NCBI GenBank assembly: GCA_018907035.1
Contig: JACCIC010000004.1
Span: forward strand, 6,377,001-6,441,000
Reading direction: 5' to 3'
From: Sycobia sp. Sy_11
Lineage: Eukaryota > Arthropoda > Insecta > Hymenoptera > Epichrysomallidae
Length of the DNA stretch: 64,000 nt
Positions within the stretch are counted from its first letter, which is position 1, and each line of letters starts with the position of its first letter. Below, piece by piece: positions 23,101 to 33,530 of this stretch. A program made the position numbers and the translations under genes. The notes beneath the pieces were generated by a model. The model saw only the letters and a list, made by a program, of their open reading frames with translations. It did not search any database and was not told where the DNA came from.

Positions 23101-24860
23101 AATACGCTACCGAAAATCAGCTATTCATGGTAGAAAATGGCAAAACAAAATATTCTTATGGATTGGAGGTTATAACTCATGCCGTCATTGCTGTCCGTCG
23201 TAAAGTAACAACAAATACTCCGCTTTGGCCGATTCATTCGTCCAAAACAGTCCATGATGCTTGATGCAGGGATTATATTTTTTTCTAAAAACTTCGAAAT
23301 AATTCTGAAAATAGGCCTTTACCCTAATCATAATCGTATATTAGCAAAAACACTTAAAAAAACTTCTTATAACCAATCTAAATTATTATCGACTATAAAA
23401 CCGGACGTACTCTTTTCGCAATCTCTCACCGATTTCGTTTACGTTCCGCGTTTCGCGCTCACTCCTTCAATCGAAAAGTTTAATCCTGAAATAACAGCGT
23501 CTACATAAAGCAAACGATCGCGCAAAAATTCCTCGGACACCGCGCGCCGATGAAACTACACGCATTCCCGACGACGGAGCCGTGCGGCGATAACGAGGCC
23601 CCAACTATGCGGGATATTTCGCCGTTCCCCGTTGTATTTGTGAAAGATCCGGGCGCGGATGCGAAATAAAAATCGATGCCGCCGTATCGGAACGACGACT
23701 ATCACTTTTGTACGCGACCGTCGCTCAAACTTGCGTTATGTTCAAAAACGAAAGCTGGCAAATTTGTTTTTGAATTTTGGGTTTTTTATTTTGAAAGAAC
23801 GAAAAAACCAGCATAAGTATCTTCGTACAGATTAAAATTCTTCTTAATAGATTTGAATTTTAAGAAATTTTTTTTTCAGCATCTAATGTATATTGAAATA
23901 AATATTCCATGAACAGTGAAATATGTATTTTTCAATTACTTAAATTATTAGAGGTAACGTTTTATAATGTTGCGTGATTGTTTTCTGAAATCAGAAGAAA
24001 GAGGCTTAGCAGTATTTGTTAGAAATAAAAAGATATTTAAAAATTACAGCCTGATTGCTTAGCAAATTATTAATCTAATTCACCTTTTCTGCTGAAGTTT
24101 TTCACTATTTGAAGCCGATTCAATAATATAATATAAAATCAGCTTATTCGTTTAATTTAAATTCGGCTTCAACGCAAGTAACTTATAAAAAAACTATCCG
24201 AGATATAGGTTAAACACATTTTTTTAAACATTATTAAAATTATATTTCCAATTTTGCGCATTTTTTTGCGATTCTGCTTTATTAATTACTCAATATTTTG
24301 GAGAAGCTTCAGCTTTAGATTTAGTGATTCAATTTATAACGTATTTTACTCGATCCGTCTCGAGTAGACAATTTTTACGTATTTATGCTTTATTTTTATT
24401 GCTACTTATATTTTTCATTATTCAGGTTATTATAGGCAGTTTAACGGTACATCAAAATAAATTAAAAAAAAATTCAATGAACCATTATGTTGTTCATAAA
24501 TATAACAATACATTGACCAGTGGTATGCAATAATGTAGCTTCGCGTCGAATTTTATCAGGCGCAAGAAATTATTAAATATAATACTGAAAATTATATTAC
24601 CTATGTACATACATGAATGCATAAAATAGAGATAAAAATGTGAGAATGAAAGCTTATAGCTACGATGTTATTTATTATATAAAATTTCGAGAAATCGTTA
24701 CGAAGTTCGATACGAGCTCGTGTAAACGATTAAAAAGACTCTATTGCTAAGCAGTTATTAAAAGCTATATCGCATCAGTGCTATCTGCAGCTATGCAGTA
24801 ATGCTCATTAAACACATAATTCTTAAGAAAGAACGATTTCACAAAAACAACATAAGCGTG
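20160..24860. other. Intergenic or intronic AT-rich region, no gene seen
   Basis: Long AT-rich tract with no exon I can support. A CpG-richer patch at about 23500-23720 has no convincing coding frame. A short imperfect duplication of a TTCTATGTACTTTTTT string lies at 22413-22452. The open frames at 22016-22264, 23254-23508 and 24324-24533 show no family features. Confidence 0.45.
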
Positions 24861-24989
24861 ATAATCGAGCTACGTTAATAATCGGAGCGCTCGGTTAAAT
24901 TCAGCGTCAATCTCGAGAAATAAACCTTCCTCGCGCACGGGCGGATAGCTGGATCGGGAAAAGAAAGACTGCCAGAAGAGGGAGAAAAA

Positions 24990-25002
24990 TAAGACTAAGA
25001 TG

Positions 25003-25034
<32 letters not shown>

Positions 25035-25076
25035 GTAGTAGTAGTAGTAGTAGTCGTAGCAGCAGCAGCAGCAGAA
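24990..25076. repeat. Compound trinucleotide microsatellite (GAA)n-(GTA)n-(GCA)n
   Basis: Three consecutive trinucleotide arrays that differ by one base merge without a gap: AAG repeats, then TAG repeats, then CAG repeats from about 25060. The arrangement suggests stepwise point mutation followed by re-expansion. Confidence 0.9.
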
Positions 25077-25418
25077 GAGCCACGAGAACGGTGCAACAAT
25101 TTCCGGGACGATCGTCTCCCTCCCTCCCTCCGCCGCCCGTCGACGCTTTCCCTTGGATTGGCGCGAGCGCCGCCGCCAACGGCTCGTCTCTCTTCTACTC
25201 TTCCTCCTTCTCACTCTCTCTCTCTCTCTCTCTCTTTTTCTGTCTCTGTCTCTCTCTTTCTCTCTCTCGTAATCGGTCGTGGAATCCGCGGGTCGTTAGC
25301 TACGCGGCGGCTCCCCGCGCGTATTTTCCGTGATCCGAGGCAAGTGGGTTAAGTGCGCGAGGAAGTGGAGAGTGAGGGCGAGCGAGAGAGGAAGAGAGAG
25401 AGGTAGATAGACAGAGAG

Positions 25419-25471
<53 letters not shown>

Positions 25472-25588
25472 TGAGGGGAGGAAGCGGACAATGAAACTGC
25501 GGAAATGGACGAGCGGGCGAGTTGCCGAAAACGCGTTCTTTATCGAGTTCACGTATAGCTTTCTATCTACTTAAAAGCTGGTGTATAT
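25077..25588. other. CpG-rich block with (CT)n and (GA)n tracts
   Basis: GC-rich with many CpG sites, between a (CT)n tract (about 25211-25270) and a (GA)n tract (25421-25468). No frame here looks like a real protein; the long frames are low-complexity products of the repeats. It could be a promoter or enhancer region with GAGA-type sites. That is inference. Confidence 0.4.
25421..25468. repeat. (GA)n microsatellite
   Basis: Pure AG dinucleotides. The opposite-polarity CT-rich tract lies about 150 bp to the left. Confidence 0.95.
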
Positions 25589-25589
25589 A

Positions 25590-25628
<39 letters not shown>
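25589..25628. repeat. (TA)n microsatellite
   Basis: Pure TA array flanked by GTATATAATG and TATGTATGTA. Confidence 0.93.
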
Positions 25629-25637
<9 letters not shown>

Positions 25638-26542
25638 ATATTGTCCAGTCTCGAATCTCGATCTCCTCGGCTTTGCTTGGATTTTTGATTACGGCCGATC
25701 TCCAGACAGCGATTTATCCGATCGACTTCGTGTTTCCCTCGTTACGAGAAATACTTTTCTCTACTTTTTTTCTTTTCGTCCGGCGTTCCGGTGCCCCGAA
25801 GATTAGACGTATCGCGCGGCGACCGCTGCAGTCCGTAATAGCGGGGATAAGACCGCATCGGCACGAGATATTTTATTCATACACAAGATCGTGAAATCTA
25901 GCTGTATAAACGTCGCATAGAGTAAGTTCAGTAAGCTTAAGTAAATAAAAAAAAAGAAGAAAATAAGACACTGAAATACTTCGGTTACGTGGTGATTTCA
26001 ACAAATAACGGTGTAATTAGAAATTGTCGAGTTACTTTTGTAATATTGATGTTAATTCGATTAAAAACAAATCGTTTTTATACTAACGTGTTAATTTTGC
26101 CGCACAGCTAAATTAAGTATTTCAAAGTTTTTCAAGAACCGAGTGAGCGTCGAGAGCGATGCGAAAATTGTAAATTTACCCTCTGTACGAACAAAGGAGG
26201 TTTAAAAAGACCATCTTTGCTGCAAAAAAAAGAATATGTCCGATGGTTTTTTATCTTACGACTCAGTCAAGAAGCAGCGCAACTTCTGCATCTTAATCTA
26301 ACACTTCGGGCACTCATTACGAGAATTTGAAATTATAATAAGAATGTTAAAAAAGACTGACAATATCTGAGCTGGACGTTAACGTAATTTTAAATTTTTG
26401 CGAGAAGTTGTGAGTGCCGTTTATTCGACCCATGAGGAAATGACGCTCATCCCAGTTCACGTCAATTGGAAAGTGAAAACTGACGCCTCGCAATAATTTA
26501 GGAATGATGGAAGAAAAATCGTGATAGAGCTTTCATTCGTTC

Positions 26543-26545
<3 letters not shown>

Positions 26546-26603
<58 letters not shown>
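26546..26603. repeat. (TA)n microsatellite
   Basis: About 58 bp of pure TA repeats. Confidence 0.95.
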
Positions 26604-26610
<7 letters not shown>

Positions 26611-27922
26611 AATAAAAATATTTCAGAATAATTTTTGTAGATATTTAGTTTGTTTTCTTAATATATAATCTATTTTGGAAAACTTTAATAATATAACAAT
26701 AATGCCAGCCACTAGAGCAACAACAATACCAACATCAACGACAATAATAATAAATAGTCACACGCAGTTCTTCATTTATTGTATGGCGAACAACTAGACT
26801 TCACAGTTTTTGTAGTTAATGGAAAACTTGGCGCATATTTCGGCAGTCCTTAAACCGAGATATACTTTTCTTTATGTATATATATATACACACCTTCTTC
26901 TTCTTCTGAAATTGCACTCGCCGAGGGTGCGCGCGAGTTAAACGCCAATTAAGAAAACAGAGTCGGAAAAAGAATTAACAAGGCGCGGAGATTATCTTCC
27001 TCGATAGAATAATTCCCTGTCGGGCTGTTTCTCTTTCTCTTTCTCGCTCACTCCCTCCTCTCCTCTCACTCACTCTTCTTCTACGACTGTACCCTGGGAT
27101 TTATACACTGTGCGGCCAGCAACGAAATACATAGGAGGCAATTCATCTGGAATCCGTTTCGAGTTTTTGATGTACGACTGAGATTTCGGGAGGTAAAAAA
27201 ACAAAAAAAAAAAAAAAAATAAAACGAGAATAATCTCGTGGGCGAAAAATAATCATATAGAAACCGGTGGAGCCTAACGATATAGAACTTTTTCGAACTA
27301 ATGCTTACTTTACAATTTGAAAAACAACGAAAACTCGAGTCGCTTATAAAAAGGTGATATTTTGTGTTTAACAACCACTAGAAAATCACACTTTGTACGC
27401 ATAGTAAATATTCATTTCATTAGTAGCATAAATTCTATCAATAATTCGTATGAGAATGACTTAAAATCTTTTTTTTTCTTTCAATTTTGGCTAATTTTCG
27501 AAAACCCTTCATGATTTAATATTATTATATATTGAGTAATTAAAATATTTATGAATGACTTTCTCAATTATTCTTCCTTAAATTATATGGGCTATTTAAT
27601 TATGCTTAAGTTAGTGTTCACCAAGTGATAATTTGCGGATAGGTTGAAAATTTAACTGCTTTTCAGCCGCCTTCTATTATAGCCATTGATTCAGTTTTTC
27701 AGATTAATGGAAAACAATGATGCTAATGATCCTTGTTAGTATTGATTGGTCGTATTACATTCGCGATCTAAATCCGTGAAAATTTAGCATAAATTACGCT
27801 AACGCTAAATTAAGAAAAATTCAAATTGGCTGCAGTAGCGCAGGATTGACAAATAGAGGATTGCCGTATAATGCGGAACGGGGTTGAATTAAAAGTACCC
27901 GGCGCTCGAGGAGCAAAAATAA

Positions 27923-27966
<44 letters not shown>
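27923..27966. repeat. (TA)n microsatellite
   Basis: Pure TA repeats, the first of two arrays within 250 bp. Confidence 0.95.
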
Positions 27967-27969
<3 letters not shown>

Positions 27970-28088
27970 CGGGTATAGAAGTGCGGCTGGCATAAAAGCG
28001 AGCAAGACCGGAGAATCGAAGGGGCGGGGAAGAAGAAAAAGTTTACGCGCGAGATGAGGACAGCGGCAAAAAGAAGGGTGGCTGTATG

Positions 28089-28090
<2 letters not shown>

Positions 28091-28142
<52 letters not shown>

Positions 28143-28160
28143 ATGTGTGTGTGTGTGTAT
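28091..28160. repeat. Compound (TA)n-(GT)n microsatellite
   Basis: A TA array with one TT interruption runs into GT repeats. A similar TA/GT junction recurs at about 28412-28440. Confidence 0.93.
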
Positions 28161-29048
28161 GTATTTTAAGAGAGAGAAATGTGCAATCGAGAAATAAAGC
28201 TGCATAAATATATAGGGGGAAGAGGGGAGGGCAGCCCGTCGATGGGGAGGGAGTGTGTGTGGGGTGTCGGCGGGGTGGGGGGGGGCGGAAATAAAGAAAG
28301 AAGCTGGTTCGCGGGTACACAAGTAGAGACGTAAAAACGACGGCGAGAGGAGGGGAGGAAGAAGGGGGCGAGCCGCAGTCAACCCGCGACCGGGAAAACT
28401 GTTCGACGATGTATATATATGTGTGTGTGTGTGTGTGCGTGCGTGTATAGATATATATAGTGCTTTCTTACGTAGTCGACTTCCGGGGCGCTCGTTATAA
28501 GTAATAAGTGGGCCGCCTCGTTAGATGAGGAGGGCTTCTCGCCACCCTCCTCCTTCCTTTTTTTGCTTCCTTTTTAACTTCCAAGTTCTTCGCCTCCTTC
28601 TTCTCTCTGACTCTCTCTTTCTCTCTCGCTGCTCACCCCTCATTGCGCTTCGATTTATTCTTCTACTTTTCTCGCGGCGACCCTCTGTGTCCCCAGCGCC
28701 GCCCTCAACGCGCGCGACTACGGATCTATATCGTGACTTTCGAGTAGAGTTATAGTTTTGCTCGTTTTGGTCTTTCCTCGGTCGATGCAATTTTTTTTCC
28801 TCCTGGCTCCTACGTATTTTATACACGTCTCCTGATAATAATAGATTATATTTATGGACTACGTCATATATCATATATCGATGCCATTCATTTATTTATT
28901 TCGAAAATATTTTTCTCTTATTCAATTAAAAATTTTGCATATAGGATCGTATATTAGATTACGATACTGCTGGCAATCAACGTTGATTTTGCGAGATTAT
29001 TATAAACTGAATGTGGGACTATAAAAAGGACTGAAGTCTATATGGGAC

Positions 29049-29083
29049 TATATAAAGGAACGCACAGGCGTAAGTCAGTCAGT
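29049..29083 (+). promoter_or_regulatory. Core promoter candidate (TATA box plus TCAGT initiators)
   Basis: TATATAAA (29049-29056) is followed by two overlapping copies of the arthropod initiator pentamer TCAGT (29075-29079 and 29079-29083). The second puts its A 30 bp after the TATAAA, the expected spacing. A short frame begins MKMNNLLFL 35 nt downstream but stops after 17 codons, so the transcript is likely spliced or non-coding. The transcription unit is not identified. Confidence 0.5.
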
Positions 29084-29548
29084 ATCATTTGAACCGCCTT
29101 AAGTGAAGTTTGCGATGAAAATGAATAACTTGTTATTTTTAAGTGAAAATAGGCACTTATATATTCTGTAGTTAACAGTTATACAAGCAAGCTGTTAAAC
29201 AGATAAAATAATTAGCTTTAAGCAGATTGTTATTTTATTAAATGCTAGAATTATACGAATGAAAAAATGCGATAGTTCTAACATGAATTACCGTCAAAAA
29301 TTTATTGGTAAAAGAATTCCAATGATATTAAATAGCTATTGTATGTAAAGAAGCTTAAGTAGTGCTTAAAATAATTAAGCATATTATAGATCAAGTTAAA
29401 GTAAAGTACCAAATGGTATATATATGCAGCACATAATCTTTTAGAATGTGTGTAAAGCACCTAAAAACGTATATAGTAATAGTACTTTTCACAAAGTTGA
29501 CTAAAGTTTTTAGATGTCACGTTACTCAGGGTCTTGATTAAATGAATC

Positions 29549-29657
29549 ATGGGGCCTGGTGGGCATAAAATCCAAAATCCAACGGATCCCGACATAGAGG
29601 TCATCAACCAAAGTCCTCGTCCCTCCGCGAAGACAGTGTATCAGGATGAAAGTGTTG
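29549..29657 (+). CDS. Possible first coding exon of an unidentified gene
   Basis: From ATG 29549, 36 codons read a hydrophilic, proline-containing peptide (GPGGHKIQNPTDPD, then SPRPSAKTVYQDESV) and reach GTTG followed by GTATAT, a usable donor (phase 1). An in-frame TGA at 29543 lies upstream, so it can only start here. Codon use and local base composition are richer than the AT background, which drew my attention. It lies 470 bp downstream of the promoter candidate. An acceptor at 29824-29826 (TTGCAG) keeps the frame for about 40 more codons. I do not recognise the product; it may be chance. Confidence 0.25.
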
Positions 29658-29699
29658 GTATATGAATTAACTCAGACATTGTAAATAGTTGAAAGAAAC

Positions 29700-30418
29700 T
29701 CTTGCATGTCAAGTAAAAAAGAAAGTTATATTGAAATGAATGACAAAATAAATGAAAACTTATCGTGGGACACATAGAGCTTGCGAATTTTGACTATTGA
29801 GACATTTTCTGAAAACGCCGTTGCAGGTCAAATACAGAAAAATCCCACTGCGTCAGCAAAACTTCTAATAAGCTTTCAAGGGTTCTTTCTAGAATTAATT
29901 ATATTCAAATTGCCTAATATCTTAAGTTTTACTTATGCTTATACATGAATTTCAAATGTTAATAATTTATTATAGAAGTATTACTTGATTATAGTGTATC
30001 GTTATAATTAGTGAATTAAAAATAGTATAGTTACATTAGTGAATTAAAATCGCATATTCGTGTATATAATGTGTGCAAACGATTTAAGGTTGAAGGAGAA
30101 TTATAAAAAATATCCCAAAATTTGATATTTTTAATGATTCCGTAAATTTACGAAAAGTAGATTTGATCGTCCATATCACAAACGAACAAAATAAATCACT
30201 GGATGCAAAAACAAAAATTAATTAAAATAATGGAAAACCGCCGTTCTCTTTCCCCTACTCCAATGTTTGTCTGTTTAAAAAGCGAGCGGTCATAAAATTT
30301 CAAATGAAATCGAATGCAATTCTCTGGCGCGTCGACTTCGCGCGTCGCACGGCTGCGGAAATATTTCCACGATCCATTTGTTTCGCAATTACCGTTAAAC
30401 AGTCCTCCGGAGAGGGAG

Positions 30419-30420
<2 letters not shown>
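29700..30420. other. AT-rich region, no supported gene
   Basis: Contains only the possible continuation exon near 29827 mentioned for the 29549 candidate. Nothing else recognised. Confidence 0.4.

Positions 30421-30463
<43 letters not shown>
30421..30463. repeat. (TA)n microsatellite
   Basis: Pure TA repeats after GGAGCGGA. Confidence 0.95.
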
Positions 30464-30465
<2 letters not shown>

Positions 30466-30559
30466 CAGCTTTAAAAAAGGCAAACAACAGCTATAAGATT
30501 GAAAAATGCAATTTGAAAATTAACTCGGAAAGAGCAGGCGCGGGAGAAAAGAAAAACGG

Positions 30560-31130
30560 AAAATCTGAAATAGGGAAAGAAAGAGAGAGAGGGAGAGAGA
30601 GAGAGACAGGGGGGGAAGATCGGGGGAGGAGACGAGTATACCAGCATTCGAGGCCGGTAAAAGTGCACTTCCGGGCGCGCTCTCGCTTACTTTCCGCTCC
30701 CGTTGGCGACGACGAGCCGCACTCGAGAAAACGCTACATCCCGGTGATTCGCCGCGTTTCCTTCGCCCCCTTCCAACCCTTCTCCGCGGGTCTCCGCGTA
30801 CACCCGTTCTTTCTGCCTTTATCTCTCTATCCCCCCTCTCTCTCTCTCTTTCTTTTCACCCCCCCCCCCACAGCCCTCGCTTACGTCCACCGAACAGCTC
30901 CATCTTTTTTCGCTTAAAACAGCGATTCGCGCTCAATGACACGGAACATCCCCTCCCAGCCCCTCGCGCTCCTCCGCGCGCCTTAAAAGAGTGGACGATC
31001 CGCTCGCTCGCGCGGAAGAGATCGCGACGAGAACGCGGAGGGGGGGATTAATCCGTTGTCGCCGTTCGGCTGGGAGGGGGGGGGGTTGGAGAAATATCCG
31101 AGGGGAAACCCGAAGTAAATGAGATAAAGC
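30560..31130. other. CpG-rich block with GA, CT and G/C homopolymer tracts
   Basis: High CpG and GC content compared with the flanks, with GAGAGA runs near 30583-30605, a CT-rich tract near 30820-30850, and C and G homopolymers. The predicted frames on both strands are compositional artefacts. It resembles the CpG-rich blocks at 25.1-25.6 and 32.6-33.1 kb and may be regulatory. Confidence 0.4.
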
Positions 31131-31409
31131 CGGGCGAGAGCGAGATAATGTAGTCGAATTCATCTTGATTCGGCTTCTTTTTTTCTTTGTATAAATCGCT
31201 GCTGTACACAGTGTTGAGATAATCGAGATATTTACTTTGGTGAAAAATCATGAGAAGTCGTTGAGGGAAACGTCTCATTGAAGTAGCTGCAATGGGATTA
31301 TAAAAAGTAATCGTACGAAATGTGGTATTTGTATTTGGTTCAATTCATTGGAAATATCTCTTACTCTTCGAGTGATCATGTGTCATCAAGTGAGATGTGA
31401 AAATTTGAA

Positions 31410-31412
<3 letters not shown>

Positions 31413-31458
<46 letters not shown>

Positions 31459-31460
31459 TA
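31413..31460. repeat. (TA)n microsatellite
   Basis: TA repeats with one CA interruption near the right end. Confidence 0.93.
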
Positions 31461-31469
31461 TAAAAAAGC

Positions 31470-32600
31470 AGTTTTACGTTTAGTTTAGTAGCAGGCATTG
31501 CCGAAACATCGATACTAAACTGTTTGTACAAGTTATTTATTTAACGAAAAGAGAAGTTGTTTCTCCTTTCAGTCTTTATACTAAACGACCTGGTGAAACT
31601 TAAAACCATGCAGGGATCTAGAATTTCCACGTGAAAAATAGAGCTTTAAATACGTAAAAATTGTATTAGCCTTTTACGAGACTTACTCTTCGTGTTGTAG
31701 TTATAAAACTGTTTCATATATGTTTTTTTCAAAAACATCAAATGTTTTCTCGTACTCAGCCGGCGAGTTTCCTATCAATATTTCGATAAATTTTGATATT
31801 TCAGCAGCTCGCAAAGCGAATGAAAACGCGCGTGCCCTTCTGTGTTCGCGTCGCTTCTGCATTATATTGTCGCCCCGTGTTATTAAAGATGAAAGGATGA
31901 AAATGTCGACGGCGACGTAAAATTTAATCGATAAGGGAGATGTTAATACAAAAGTGTTTGCATCACCGCGGCACGAACGTTATTCGACGTGGAGGTCTCG
32001 GTCGGTGAATTTTTGAGTGCAGGACGCATTGTCGAATAATCCGGTTAGAGTTCAGGTACTCAGTTTTTCCGATAACGCGTTCATCAATGATTAACTGAAC
32101 CCAATTGAAATACGAAAAAAAAAACATTAATAAAGCATCATATTTTCTGAATGAAAAATCGATAGATTCTTAAACTTTAGAGAAATTGTTTTGATGGCAA
32201 TCATAATTATTTTGCTGAATATGGGCAAGACCAGACAATCATCTATCTTATACTTTTCATTTATAAGTGCGATTCGGAATTAGGAATAAAAGATTTTATT
32301 ATTTGATATTCATCTCATACTTAATCTGATAGAAATACAATTGCAATATTTTATATCAATATAAACTCTAATTGATTAACAATACCAAAACATTAGCTGA
32401 AGGTAATGTAAATTCTCTACTTGTGCTTCGAGTGGATTCAATGAGGCTAGAAGCGAAAAAAACATAATAAAATGTTATTTTTTCGATAGTAAGCGCGATA
32501 TCGTATGACCGTGTGGGATTACATGTCAAGTTTTGGGCCTTTTGGCTGGATTCTAACTAGAATAATGAATGAATTGTTAAAAATCTCGACTCTCTAAAGT
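31470..32600. other. Intergenic or intronic region, no gene seen
   Basis: Mostly AT-rich. A modestly GC-richer part at 31800-32060 has no convincing frame. Confidence 0.4.
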
Positions 32601-32816
32601 TTCGGTATTGAAAAAATTGCCTTTTAGCGAAGCTGAGACAGAAGCCCACATGGACTTTTACGAGTGAACTCCGCTCTGCCCAGTCCGTCCGCTGTACCGA
32701 CGCAAAGACAGCCTCCTTCAGCGCTGCGCGCAAAAAAAAAAAACCCAAACACAACGAAAGAATATAATGATGAGAAATTATCTGGCGCCTCAAGGTAAAG
32801 GCAAAGTTTCACTTAC

Positions 32817-33061
32817 CGGCGCGAAGACCGCGAGACTACAACGGCATTTCCGCGGGCACTCTGTACATAAACGCGCGCGAGGTTGCCGTGATTCTGGCTC
32901 GAGGCTCCTCCGCTTCCCGCTGCTCGCCGAATAAGTAGAACGCTCGCGAGCCGGACATTTGCACCCCCCCTCTCCTTTCCTTTGATTCTACGCCCACACG
33001 AAGCTAATGTCGAAACGAATGCGATTTCCGTGGACGGCCTCCCTCTATAATGGTCATACAT
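32817..33061 (-). other. CpG-rich possible 5' exon on the minus strand
   Basis: A CpG-dense segment ends, on the minus strand, at a strong GTAAGTG donor (complement of 32810-32816) preceded by CGCGCCG. A frame of up to 82 codons stays open across it but resembles no protein I know, and a shorter internal frame stops before the donor. A non-coding first exon of a minus-strand gene is possible. No matching downstream exon was found. Confidence 0.25.
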
Positions 33062-33127
33062 ACATATATACTATATATACATATAGTATGTATACATATA
33101 GTATGTATATATAGTATGTATGTATAG
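33061..33127. repeat. Imperfect minisatellite of TATA/ATAGTATG units
   Basis: Tandem units of the type ACATATAGTATGTAT, about 14-17 bp, repeat at least three times. Confidence 0.7.
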
Positions 33128-33488
33128 GTCGTTCCGACGGGTGAAAAATGGGACAAGCGCGAAAAATGGCTCGGAATCGTCGGGAAATAAAGGGCAGGGG
33201 ACGAGTAGGCAATGGAATAATGGAGATGGCGGTATATTACAAAGGATCCTCGGGATGCGCGCGTAGCGGTGCACGGAGGAGAAGATGCGTAGATTCACGC
33301 TACATATATTTTCCATTCTTAACTTTGATATTCGGTGAAAGGTAAATTTCGAACCGTTGACGACGTCGAGCATTAATTTTTTTTTTCTTTTTTTGTTCAA
33401 ATGAGCGTATGTATTTTTTCGAACGAAAATTTTTCTTCCTCGTTTTCATCCTTTTCCTACATATTGTTCTTTTTCTTCTTAATAAATT

Positions 33489-33490
<2 letters not shown>

Positions 33491-33528
<38 letters not shown>
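33491..33528. repeat. (TA)n microsatellite
   Basis: Pure TA array. Confidence 0.95.

Positions 33529-33529
<1 letters not shown>

Positions 33530-33530
<1 letters not shown>

Larger units (their letters stand above)
25650..28990. other. Non-coding region with several microsatellites
   Basis: No gene found. It has (TA)n arrays at about 26546-26603, 27923-27966 and 28091-28145, followed by GT repeats at 28144-28160. GC-richer patches at 28000-28400 and 28500-28750 have open frames that are low complexity only. Confidence 0.45.

Noticed and set aside
24869..25552. Overlapping frames rich in Ser/Leu, Arg/Glu or Leu repeats
   Set aside because: Direct translations of (GA)n, (CT)n and trinucleotide arrays; low complexity on both strands.
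27889..28382. 143- and 83-codon minus-strand frames with IYIYIY runs
   Set aside because: Translations of TA and GT microsatellites with a proline-rich G/C tract; not genes.
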